Shown here piece by piece: positions 1-8,501 of a stretch of DNA of 24,375 bases. Below the pieces are notes generated by a model, which had not been told where the DNA came from, made no database searches, and saw only the letters and a list, made by a program, of their open reading frames with translations. The DNA comes from Gamarada debralockiae (lineage: Eukaryota > Ascomycota > Leotiomycetes > Helotiales > Hyphodiscaceae), in NCBI GenBank assembly GCA_002803225.1, contig NXFV01001467.1:1-24375 (forward strand). Direction: 5' to 3'. Position numbers and translations under genes: made by a program. Numbering within the stretch: the first letter of the stretch is position 1; the number at the start of each line of letters is the position of its first letter.

Positions 1-1248
1 TCCTTTCTTCTGTAGTTTAGTATTTTATTATACACCGTGATCTTTGAACTCCGCGCTTTAGACCATTGCATTGATCCCGCCGTCACACTTGTCACCCCAT
101 CAAGCAACTCTATATATACTCACTTAGTTCTTGCGCTTTTTTCTCGTCTTTTCCTTTCCTCTCTAGCTTAATATTCTCATTATCTCGGCTAGTTAGCTAG
201 ATCCCTAGTACTTTGGTTAGCGTTGTGACACCTTTTCCGTGATAGCAGCCATGATTTAAGCAGAGAGCTTGTCAATCTACTCACTAAGGTTAGTAAAGCT
301 CCAGCGTTATTTTAGCTTATCCAGGTACTTTGCCAGAAGTGAGTGCCAGAGATTCAGGTTTCTCGAGAGCGGAAGTCTTCTATAAGAACCCGCTGAGGCT
401 TCAAGCTAAGGAAGACTGCTATATCATCCACATTACTCATTCACGGCAGGGAGCATAAAGCTCCATCCCTCCTGTAAAATCAGTCCGTTTTGCCTAGTCT
501 CAGCACTAGTGGCCCCATGTAGCCTCATTTCCGGTCTTCTCGGTCAGTCTATCTGCAGACATCTTCAGAAAGACTATATCATCCAACATACTATCCGCCC
601 AATCCATAATCTGATACTTTCTGCTCGGCGGCGGTCTGGCAGCGAGGACATCCTCGATAGTGCGGTTGTAACAGCTACAGGTAGCTGGAGGGGCAACAGG
701 AGGGATCACAGTATATCAGAGAAGTAGCAGTAGAGGAAGAGAGACAGTAGTAGTTTTATTCCTGAGTTTTCGTATGATTTGATTTCCGAAAAATACTCGA
801 GCTTGCCCTTCATCAAGTTGGGTTAGCAAGCCTTACTTATACTTCATATCGCGGCTATACTAGCTAGCAGCTGACTCCGATTTCTGAGCCTTCCAGGCTC
901 CTGCAAGCTGGGATTACCCCTCCAGGGTCTGCATAGCCTAGCCGGTTTCTTCTGGGCTTAGGCTTCTATTACAGCGGTAGTCCCTGAAACGCACTGGCTG
1001 GTATAATGATAGCGAGTAGAAACAAGAGGCCATTAGCAGAAAGAGAATGCACAGGCTTTAATCTCTCATACAGTAGATGTTTTGGTCTACATATGAGCTG
1101 TTAGCAGCCCACCTAAGCTTTAGAATAAACACTCCAAACTTAATTTTTCAGGATATCTTGTATTCCTTTACTAAATTCTCTTTTAAAACTCATCTTAATC
1201 TCTAGCTCACTATCTTTCCATGAAACTATGCAAATGAGGTTCTATTAG
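1..1248. other. Gene-poor TA-rich stretch, probably degenerate repeat
   Basis: No convincing gene is visible. The sequence is rich in TA steps (many tagct, ctag and ttag words), and open frames are short and break often. A minus-strand frame at 506-709 reads somewhat like protein but resembles no family I know; it could be a remnant of a mobile-element protein. The stretch ends where the CBM18 relic on the minus strand stops abruptly (about 1249). This suggests that a repeat inserted into or replaced the rest of that gene. The transposon origin is inferred; I see no terminal repeats. Confidence 0.35.
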
Positions 1249-1634
1249 AGAGCAGCAGCCACTATAAGGGTCGTTGGTATCGCATGTAGCTCTTCCGTAT
1301 GCCTGCCATTGTCAGCATGAATGGAATGTATGATGAATTGAATGACTTACAGCGTCACACATTCCATCAGCACGAGAGGCAGTACCAGTCGCAGGCGAAG
1401 TAACAGTGGGTGGCGTCGTTTGGGTGCCTGTGCAGCCAGAGATGCGACCAGTTCCGCAATGATCAGGAGTATTACCTCACCAACCGTATTGCTGCGACTC
1501 ATCAGACATGTGTCTTCAACCAAAAGGAATGCAACATACCGAGCAACATGTACCAATGTAGACAGTGTTATTCGGGTCACAGATTGTATTGCCGTGAGCA
1601 GGACTACATGCACCATCGGTCGAGTATACGGGGC
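1249..1634 (-). pseudogene. Chitin-binding CBM18 (hevein-type) gene relic
   Basis: Three minus-strand exon pieces, 1634-1540, 1491-1351 and 1302-1249, are separated by two 48-nt introns. The introns run GTATGT to GTCGCAG, and GTAAGT to GGCAG with a GCTGAC branch site. Spliced, they give one hevein-like module (DGACSPAHGNTIC, DPNN, then GTCCS joined to QYGW and GNTPDHCGTG) and the start of a second (DGMCDAAYGRATC, DTNDPYSGCCS). CBM18 modules bind chitin at the fungal wall or mask chitin fragments. The fifth conserved Cys of module 1 is a TGA stop (1479-1477). A following Cys position is Arg (GTGRISGC), and the second module breaks off after its Cys-Cys pair. No start codon or catalytic domain is recognisable upstream. 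The module identity is seen in the sequence; calling it a dead gene is inference, since an assembly error is not excluded. Confidence 0.75.
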
Positions 1635-2890
1635 CTGTCTCACTTCAATGCTGACGTGTTCGGACCTGAAGGAAAGCGGGTAGCGGATGGTCTCGAGAGG
1701 GATGCATCTATGGAGGTGTAGTCAGTAAGTAGAGTAGCGGAATCGTGAATGGCTTGACTTACTCTCCATATTCTGTGCGTTCTTGTCCACGAAGACAGCA
1801 ATTGTACGTGCGTGCGCTGTTCCAGCTCCAGTTCAAGGTGACGTGATTGAAGATAATGTTGGCGGAAATGGAGGCCGCAACGCCAAGAAAGAAGGTAGCG
1901 GGTTTCTGAAATTACTGGGATGTTAGCTGGTGGCCATTGATATTAAGTCTGGGAGAGAAGTGCAGGAATTTTGATGTTTGGGCCAAATTGATATTGATAT
2001 TACTCAGAACCTTGGGCTTACAATTTATTGCAAGTGTACACGGTAGAATCGCTGACCTAGAACCACTGCTGCACTCTAATATTGCCGTGATGAATTGGGG
2101 CATGAATGAGAAATGGAAGACACACGAGTAGGTACGTAAGGCAGTACGCAAACACGCGGGGTGATTGATCGTATGATCTTTGCGAGCCGAATATATGTTC
2201 TTAAGATTCAAAATTCGACGACTGTAGGAGTAATGAGCGGATTACAAGACCCAACCGATGAATTGAGCCTTGCAATGATATTGTAGAGGAGATAGGTAAG
2301 GTGTTGTTGTTATGAAGAGAAGAAGAGGGGGTTGACGAAGTAAACAAATTTAGTCGACTCGCAACCGCGTAAAGGGGAGACCTGCGGCGACTTGCAGAAA
2401 CGGTAGCCATTCCTCCCGAATATAACAACTTCTACATTTAAAAGTTTATTCGGGTTTAATTGCCTGCCTTTACCTGGTGCATGTTTGGCAATGCAGAATG
2501 CCTTTTTTTGATGCAGCACGCCTCTTGATGGCAGGAGCATTCGTCACCGCTGAGGAGTTGTGAAACATCATCGTTCACTCGAGTGCTTTATGATGGCGAG
2601 TTTCCAGGTATAATGACATCCACGCGCCACAAATCTGAAGGATTTGCATCAATTTTGAGGTTCAAGAGTAACTTTACTATTAGAAGGCAACTTTCATTGC
2701 TCAACCGGCTACTCAGATGCCTTTTGTTTCCCAGCAGGTCTATATTTAGTGAGACCTTGAATCGAAAGTCCAGGATTCCGTAAGGACCTATCCCAATGCT
2801 CACAACTGGGGAATCTGGAGTCGTAGTGTTGCCTTCCTTGTCCACTTCCATTTCCCCATTGCCAGCATTCTCCTGTCCGTTCGTATGCCA
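1635..2890. other. No clear gene; possible upstream exons of the CBM18 relic
   Basis: Only short, mutually overlapping frames occur. The minus strand near 1920-1765 has a hydrophobic stretch (LGVAASISANIIF) followed by a GTAAGT donor-like site at about 1765. It could be an upstream exon of the chitin-binding relic, but I cannot assign a family or a continuous frame. The remainder shows nothing I can support. Confidence 0.3.
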
Positions 2891-2940
2891 CTAAAATCGT
2901 CAGCCGAGAGAAGCCAGGATACTAGGAGAAAAAAGCTTAC
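2891..2940 (-). other. Candidate intron, likely in the YAE1 3' UTR
   Basis: On the minus strand a 50-nt segment begins GTAAGC, contains GGCTGACG and ends TTTTAG, the pattern of the other introns in this window. It lies about 90 nt beyond the YAE1 stop codon. It therefore fits a 3' UTR intron, or an alternative C-terminal exon if splicing removes the stop. Transcript support is not available from sequence. Confidence 0.35.
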
Positions 2941-3028
2941 CGGGGCGTGGGTCAAGCATAAGGGTTCACTGTCGTTATAGGCGAGGGTTCGTGATGGAAA
3001 AGGATTCGATGGTGCTCCATGTCTTGGT

Positions 3029-3904
3029 TCACCAGGCCAATTCTTTCGCAGCACCAGGCGCCTTGCTGACGGATGACTCGTCATTCTTCCTCTTCCCTCC
3101 CTTTCCAAGCCCCTCTTCTCCTTGCTCTTGCTCATGCTCCATCAACTCCAGATTCAATCCCCAAATCTTGACCTCCTCCTCAACGATCTTCTCCCACTTA
3201 ATAACCAAAGGATGCGCCCCCGCAACACCCGGAAACAGCACCTCCCTCCCCTCTCTCTCCCCCGGAACCTCAAACCTCCAAACCCCATCCTCACCCCACC
3301 ACTCCTTCCCAAACACATTCTTTGTCCCCAACTCCGCCTTCGCATCCTCAAAAAACTTCTCCACCCTCACTCTCTGCACTTCCCACTCCTCGTTCCCCTT
3401 ATTCGCAGGATCGTTGGCCGCAGTTTGCACAGCATGGTAGACCCCCTCAAGAACACCCAAGATCTTTCCGATTCGTAATCCAAGTGTGGCTCCAAGACTG
3501 TAGCCCTCGTCGAAGCCCTTCTGCACACTCTCTGCTTTGCCTCTTGTAACACCGTCTCGATAGCCTTCTGTCTCGTGCTTCTCTTTTAGGCGCGGGATAT
3601 CAGACCACTCTGCATTGCCCCCAGACGTTTCTCTTCTCTCTAAAATATCTCTATCGTGGTGATGTTCCTGGGGGAAGGTAGGAGATCCCGGCGCAGAGCC
3701 AAAGACGTCGTCGAAATCATCGTTGACATGGACGGAGACCGCCGGTCCTCTTTCCTGTGCTGCTACCTCTGTAGAATCAACAGTGTATGTGCGCCCCGCC
3801 ATCATAATTGTAGAATCATCATGTATCATGCTTTCGTACCTCCTACCAAAATCCAGCTTGAAATGTACCATTATCAAAATTCCACAACTTTTTTTGTTCA
3901 ACAA
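3029..3904 (-). CDS. YAE1: Yae1 family protein (ABCE1/Rli1 Fe-S cluster adaptor)
   Basis: Single-exon frame of 291 residues. In yeast, Yae1 with Lto1 recruits the cytosolic iron-sulfur machinery to the ribosome-recycling ATPase Rli1/ABCE1. The hallmark is visible: from about residue 114 to 154, ten glycines stand in a four-residue register (GYRDGVTRGK, then GFDEGYSLGATLGLRIGKILG), one register position being Ser126. This is the deca-GX3 motif of the family. Upstream, NDDFDDVFGSAPGSP (61-75) matches the acidic N-terminal motif common in fungal homologues. The C-terminal part is charged and less conserved. The start is uncertain: in-frame ATGs at 3904, 3829, 3805 and 3802 are all possible, and the later ones avoid an unusual N-terminus. 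The protein is longer than the yeast one, as usual for filamentous fungi. It is a stand-alone gene, with a tRNA gene upstream on the other strand. Confidence 0.92.
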   Translation of the reverse strand: MLNKKSCGILIMVHFKLDFGRRYESMIHDDSTIMMAGRTYTVDSTEVAAQERGPAVSVHVNDDFDDVFGSAPGSPTFPQEHHHDRDILERRETSGGNAEWSDIPRLKEKHETEGYRDGVTRGKAESVQKGFDEGYSLGATLGLRIGKILGVLEGVYHAVQTAANDPANKGNEEWEVQRVRVEKFFEDAKAELGTKNVFGKEWWGEDGVWRFEVPGEREGREVLFPGVAGAHPLVIKWEKIVEEEVKIWGLNLELMEHEQEQGEEGLGKGGKRKNDESSVSKAPGAAKELAW

Positions 3905-4066
3905 GATCTTATCTTATCTCGCTTAATCTAAAATTTCGTCAAAATCCTGTCGTGACTCAAAACGTGATCACGCGCCGCACTTACCCTTCGCTCGCCCGTT
4001 CCGTTCCCTTTCATGTATCAAAATAAGGATTTTCTTGTTCAAACAAGTCCTTGTGGCATGCTAAAC

Positions 4067-4205
4067 GCGCCGTTTTGGTAGTAAGTTAATAAACTAACGA
4101 TCTCAACGCGTCATACACATGGTACTAATATGATAAAGGTGGTTAACCAGTCTGCTTCCCAAGTGGAAATAGCAGGAGACGCGAGTTCGAACCTCGCACG
4201 GCGCA
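4067..4205 (+). tRNA. tRNA-Gly(CCC) with two introns, one in the D-loop
   Basis: The 5' acceptor GCGCCGT (4067-4073) pairs perfectly with ACGGCGC (4198-4204), followed by discriminator A. The T-arm is GCGAG TTCGAAC CTCGC (4181-4197). The anticodon stem TCTGC/GCAGG encloses a loop with anticodon CCC (4158-4160), which decodes GGG glycine codons. A 9-nt intron (4162-4170) sits at the canonical site after position 37, and its GGAA can pair with loop TTCC, as in other pre-tRNAs. The D-arm is interrupted after A14 by a further 58 nt (4081-4138). Removing it gives stem TGGT/ACCA and loop AGTGGTTA, a perfect D-arm with the invariant GG. The spliced product is 72 nt with all stems closed. A TTTTT terminator follows at 4215. 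The fold is derived by eye. A pseudogene with an insertion is the alternative reading. Confidence 0.85.
4081..4138 (+). other. mRNA-type (GT-AG) intron-like insert in tRNA D-loop
   Basis: This 58-nt segment starts GTAAGT, carries TACTAAT at 4123-4129 (candidate branch A at 4128, ten nt before the end) plus an ACTAAC at 4093-4098, and ends AAAG. These are the donor, branch and acceptor features of the protein-gene introns in this window, and the length fits too. Because the following exon also begins GT, the junction is ambiguous by up to two bases, and the GT-AG choice is one of the allowed ones. It splits the tRNA between A14 and G15, where the tRNA endonuclease does not normally cut. Confidence 0.7.
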
Positions 4206-4214
4206 TTGTTTCTC

Positions 4215-4219
4215 TTTTT
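4215..4219 (+). terminator. Pol III terminator of tRNA-Gly
   Basis: A run of five T lies 10 nt after the tRNA discriminator base, the usual RNA polymerase III stop. It suggests that the gene is, or was, transcribed by Pol III. Confidence 0.75.
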
Positions 4220-5691
4220 GGACTTTGGGAGGTCTTCGGAGTCTTTCGGTACGCTTTTTATTATTTTGAGGTTTTGGGAGCTTGAGCACAGTGAATTGCA
4301 GATGTGAAGCGACCCGTTGGGCCGTTTGGAGGTTGCTGTTGAGACATGGCAAACGGATCGCTGGCCTTGGTACTATTTTTATAAAAACATACACTCCGAG
4401 CTTCATCAAACGTATTCAGGCATTGTGTAAATAAGCTTGACTTAGAATGTCGTTCTTGGTAGATCTCCATATTCTCATCCTTTGACTACTCGCACGAAAA
4501 GGGGGGTTGCAGCTGTGAACAGCATTTGGGAACCTGACGACGCTTCTGTGCTTTGTTTATGTCTGTGGATGTAGAACAAGAGTTTGTCAACACAGGACTG
4601 TTTATTGGCAATAAACATAAAATCACAACCGTAAAGATGTGACAAACGTAACACTTAACACTTCCTCATTGAACCCCTGAGCAAAGGAGGAAAGATATCT
4701 CGCGGCAAGTACTCACTCAAATTCTCACCCAAAATAGTCTTCAACCCAATCCTCAGAAACAACAGACATCAACACAGACATCCAGTAAACTGTTTCCCCA
4801 TCCAAGACCTCTGTCCCGTCCCGTCCCGTCCCATCGCACGAACCTCAAAGAGGAAATGATCGTAGTTTCACGATAGATCTCACATGTTGATCAGATCTAA
4901 GCACAAAAGGGGCTTCAATACAAGAGCTGAGCAGAAAATTCCCAGCATAGCAAAATAACGCGTAATAGTCATCTCCCTTCCCAGATCTATTGTGATAAGG
5001 TTACAAGGGATAGATTTATCAACGATGGTAAAGTTCGAAAGGGGAAATTAGGTTTTCGGAGGAAGCGGGATGGAGAGTGGGCGTCGAGGCTCCGGGGAAG
5101 CTCTCCTTCCAGTTGGTTTAGCGCCGCAGCTGAAAATAGGTCCCAAGCCACTGGATTTGAATTCTCCAACCGCACACCTCCTTATGCATTTCATTCCATC
5201 CATCAATGCCGTCCTTCTGGAAGCAGCCACCTTTAAGCATCTCGTATCCAGCTTCCCCAAATTGTCACACATGCCAATCACAATTTCCTTCCGCGTCACC
5301 TTATCAGCCCAAATCCAGATTTAGTGAGCTTTGGTCCACTCGCAGCTCACCCCGCTTTTTGCCAAAGCCTGAAAGCATGGCCAAATTGCAAATTAAGCGT
5401 ACCAATCGACTCGATTCCATGCTCCGACTCCTTGCAGGGGTGACCTTTCTCCTCTCAAGAAATTCAGTTCACCATCCCAAAAGCAGGGGCAGCGGAACTC
5501 CCCGCACTCTTTGGGCTGGCTGAGCCCATGTCAAAGCTCCCTCGCACCTTATTAAAGCTGCTTGGCGCCCCGTTCTCGGGTTTTCCTTGTTGTCGCTGTC
5601 GTTATCACCCAATCTCAGAATTCGAAGGAAAAGGAAGGACGAATTGATCAATTGCTATCGCTCGCTTGGGAATACCTTCAATTGAATCATC
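4220..5691. other. Intergenic, no gene supported
   Basis: About 1.5 kb between the tRNA and the CFEM gene. Open frames are short and overlap on both strands. The frames at 5048-5324 (both strands) are the most protein-like, but they show no motif, signal peptide or splice pattern I recognise. The last part (about 5540-5691) is probably the promoter and 5' UTR of the CFEM gene, with CT-rich tracts and a TTATTAAAG box near 5549. Confidence 0.5.
4813..4832. repeat. (GTCCC)x4 microsatellite
   Basis: Four perfect copies of the pentamer GTCCC in tandem, in intergenic DNA. Confidence 0.85.
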
Positions 5692-6393
5692 ATGAGGACT
5701 ACACTTTTCACGATCCTCGCAGCGGCAGGGAGCATTGTTACGGCACAGAATTTCAACGGGGAGCCTTCTTGTGCTGTAAGTCGTACCACTTTCCAACCTC
5801 CATCTCTAACCAAGCAATTCAACGCTTCCATTCAATTCATGGCTCCTCACATATTACTCCCTCACCAATAATCAACAACTAACATTTCCTTTCAACAACA
5901 GATCCCCTGCCTCACATCCGCAATCTCAGTAGCAGGCTGTCAACTCAGCGATCAGGCTTGTCAATGTGGCAGCGGCTTCTCCTCCATCCAAGCAGCCGTA
6001 GCACCGTGCCTCCTCTCCGCCTGCAACCAATCTGATCTCGCCGTCGCTGCATCCAACGGTCTCGCCCTCTGCTCTGTCTTCTCCGCTTCCCTTGCGTCAG
6101 CCTCCGCCGTCACGACTACCTCCTCAGCTGCAAGCGTTTCAAGCACATCTGTTGCCACTACCACATCTTCCATCCCTGTCTCTACAACTTCCGTTACGGC
6201 TGTTACGACCTCTGTTGCGGCGACGACAAGTGCTCCCTCAACTAGCAAGGCGAGCTCCAGCAGTGCGGCGAGCAGCGCGTCGCAATCGAGCTCGAGTGGT
6301 CCGGCACCAGTCTCAACGAATGCTGCGCCTGCTATAATGGCTGGAATGGGTGGATTGCTTGGATTGGGAGCTGCGTTCGTTGCTGCGCTGTAA
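5692..6393 (+). CDS. CFEM-domain GPI-anchored cell-surface protein
   Basis: Two exons, 5692-5775 and 5902-6393, with a GTAAGT...CAACAG intron, encode 191 residues. Residues 1-18 form a signal peptide (MRTTLFTILAAAGSIVTA). The CFEM domain (about 22-86) has all eight cysteines at 27, 31, 41, 48, 50, 64, 69 and 85. Asp45 lies in the LSDQACQC stretch, where studied CFEM proteins place the haem-iron ligand. Residues 88-165 are a Ser/Thr-rich, presumably O-glycosylated stalk. The C-terminal 20 residues are small and hydrophobic (MAGMGGLLGLGAAFVAAL), preceded by Ser/Asn/Ala, as expected for GPI attachment. CFEM proteins act at the membrane or wall in haem/iron capture, wall integrity or host interaction; which applies here cannot be told. 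The intron splits the first Cys from the rest of the domain. The gene is convergent with the SDR gene downstream. Confidence 0.95.
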
Positions 6394-6634
6394 GGAATAA
6401 TAATTCGAAGGAAGGAATGGATTTGGGAGGAGTGAATGGGAAATTGCGAGTACTACTTCGATTTGATACCTGGGTCGAGTTTTTCGGATGAAACACATCC
6501 TGCTATATGAGGAGGGAACAGGATACTTGATGTCTGGTCTCATTTTCTTCTGATCGAGGTTTAAGCTGGATTGCTTAATTAATTCAATTGAACTTATTAC
6601 TTTGTTTCAAAGCTATTCGTGAGGAAGGGTATGT
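6394..6634. other. Convergent intergenic region (3' UTRs)
   Basis: Only 241 nt separate the two facing stop codons. Nothing else is visible in it. Confidence 0.6.
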
Positions 6635-7660
6635 CTACCAAGGTAATTGCAATGGTGTTGGTAGTCCCTTCCCTAATACCACTTCTGCTGTCCCAATATC
6701 CCCTATCTTCACGTCAGCACATCAACCTTACCTCAAGGAACGTGGAGAACTTACGTGGACCCCTCGGTGCCCAATACTCTCCACTCTTGCTCATATCCAG
6801 CTTCTCCGCCCACTCAATCAAACTCTTCGCCGCTTCATCAGGCGTGACAGCTCCCCCATCATCCCAATACTTATCACTACAATAGCTCGTCAGTAATTAC
6901 TTCTCCGCAAAACATCGCTACCCAGTTAGACTTACAACCCAACACCCTTGGTCATCTCAGTCCTCATAAATCCCGGATGCACCACACTAACAACAACCTC
7001 CTTATCCCTCAAATCCAAACTCAGCAATTTCCCCACCATATTCAGCGCGCTCTTACTCGCATGATGCGCATAGTTCCCTCCCCCTTCTTTTTCGTGGCGC
7101 AGTGTTATGGACCCGGATTCGGAGGATACGAGGAGAATTTTGGAGTGGGGTGGGAGAAATTTGGCGCGGAAGAGGGAGTGGATTATGAAGGGTGGTGAGA
7201 TGGCGGATGTTGCTGGAGGATGTTAGCGGTGCTGAGAGAGAAGAGAGAAGAGATAGGCAAACGAACTGTACATCTTAACCTCCTCCTGCCATTTCGGTCC
7301 ATTGACAAAATCTTCCGTCGCGAAGTAACCCGCTGTGATAATCTGTCCACCATCAGCATTCTCTTCCCATCAACCACCCTTTCCCCAGCTCACCACGACA
7401 TCAAACCCCCTAACCCCATCCTCCGTCATGCCCCCTCCCCCACCCAGCATCCCCAATTGATTAACAAGCTTCTTCCCTACTCCCTCCTCAGACACATCGA
7501 TATTTGGCACCCATATAATTCCTTCATTATACTTCTCTCCCTTGGGCCCCGCTGCTGATCTCGTAGTTCCAAACACTGTAGTGGAGGGTTGGGAGGCGTA
7601 GGCGTTGGCAAGGGAGGCACCGAGACCGCGGGTTGCTCCTATTATTAGGATATTGGGCAT
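6635..7660 (-). CDS. Short-chain dehydrogenase/reductase (C-factor-like)
   Basis: Five exons: 7660-7394, 7342-7267, 7212-6936, 6876-6755 and 6702-6635, giving 269 residues. The introns are 51-59 nt, and each junction restores an expected SDR stretch (FDVV/IITAGYFATEDF, EEVKMYTTSAI, TKGVGFDKYWDDGG, EYWAPRGPRDIGTA). An N-terminal Rossmann motif GATRGLG (8-14) binds NAD(P)H. The strand before the active site is LLVSSESGSI (141-150), followed by NYAHHASKSALNM, with Lys168 as the likely catalytic lysine. Tyr162 is six rather than four residues before it, and His164 occupies the usual Tyr place. The conserved PGFMRTEMTK follows. Cytosolic and soluble; no signal or membrane segment. The physiological substrate is unknown; fungal relatives are usually annotated only as C-factor-like or NAD(P)-binding proteins. 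The second intron has a weak GTTCGT donor. Confidence 0.9.
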
Positions 7661-8501
7661 TTTGAGATTTGAAATTGTAGGTGGTTGAATTGGAGGAGTA
7701 TTTGGGTAGGAAGCTGAAGGAAGGAAGGAGAAGATTGTTGTTGACGTTGGCAGATCGATGACGTGACAGCTTTTGTCAAACGGAGGGGTAGGTGGGGCGA
7801 ATGCAGATCAATTGAGGACAACTTCAAATCCCCAATATCGACAATTGAAGATCCTTAATTCAATAAATAGAAGGTCGAGTGACCTTCGCAAGTGTTAATG
7901 TCCTCCAACTCAAGTTCCAGATAGAGTGACGTTGACCTTAAGTTGCGAGAATACATCGGCTGCAGAGCTTGGCAGGGAGGATATAGTCAGCACAATGCAG
8001 GAACATTCGCTAAGTACGAACCATGTTCGACTTCCAAAGCAGATCAGAATTTATTGCAGTTCAGATAGCCTATCTGAATTTGAAGTATTAGAGTGTAGGT
8101 ATACTTATTACAAAATTGAAAAAACAGTCGTAGGGCGCTGGAATCCTACGGAGGCCGCAGGACAAGACTCGTCCTTGCTTTCATTCTTTACCCTGTTCTC
8201 TACTATGTTGGATTGTCTCAGGAATCCTGTCTAACCTTTCGAATCCCAGTCTGGAGATTGGAAGTCTTTGAATTCCACAAGTACCGATGCAACAAACTGA
8301 TGGCCATGATGGCTGCAACCTATGAACAAGCAACCGAGGAAGGGTACGAGAAGAGTACTACTCGTGCAGATTCACTTACTATAGCATCACCAGAAGACCT
8401 AATGCCGTATTTGGAGAGAATGGCCAGTGATTCAATGGGCTCCTTGATGTTTTGATGCTTGCGTAACTCTGTCCATTTATCTACCTGACACTTGAGTATC
8501 A
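7661..8501. other. Intergenic, no gene supported
   Basis: This stretch lies between the start of the SDR gene (7660) and the stop of the membrane-protein gene (8502), both on the minus strand. It should hold the SDR promoter and the 3' UTR of its neighbour. Two plus-strand frames (7926-8234 and 8213-8455) show no recognisable domain, and I treat them as chance. Confidence 0.5.

Noticed and set aside
3122..3478. Plus-strand frames of 118-149 codons
   Set aside because: Antisense to YAE1, rich in Pro/Leu/Ser from the complementary codon bias, with no independent support.
5048..5324. Overlapping frames on both strands, 83-84 codons each
   Set aside because: They look partly protein-like, but no motif, signal peptide or splice context supports either strand.
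7926..8455. Two plus-strand frames of 80-102 codons
   Set aside because: No motif, no introns joining them, and they lie in the flanks of two minus-strand genes.
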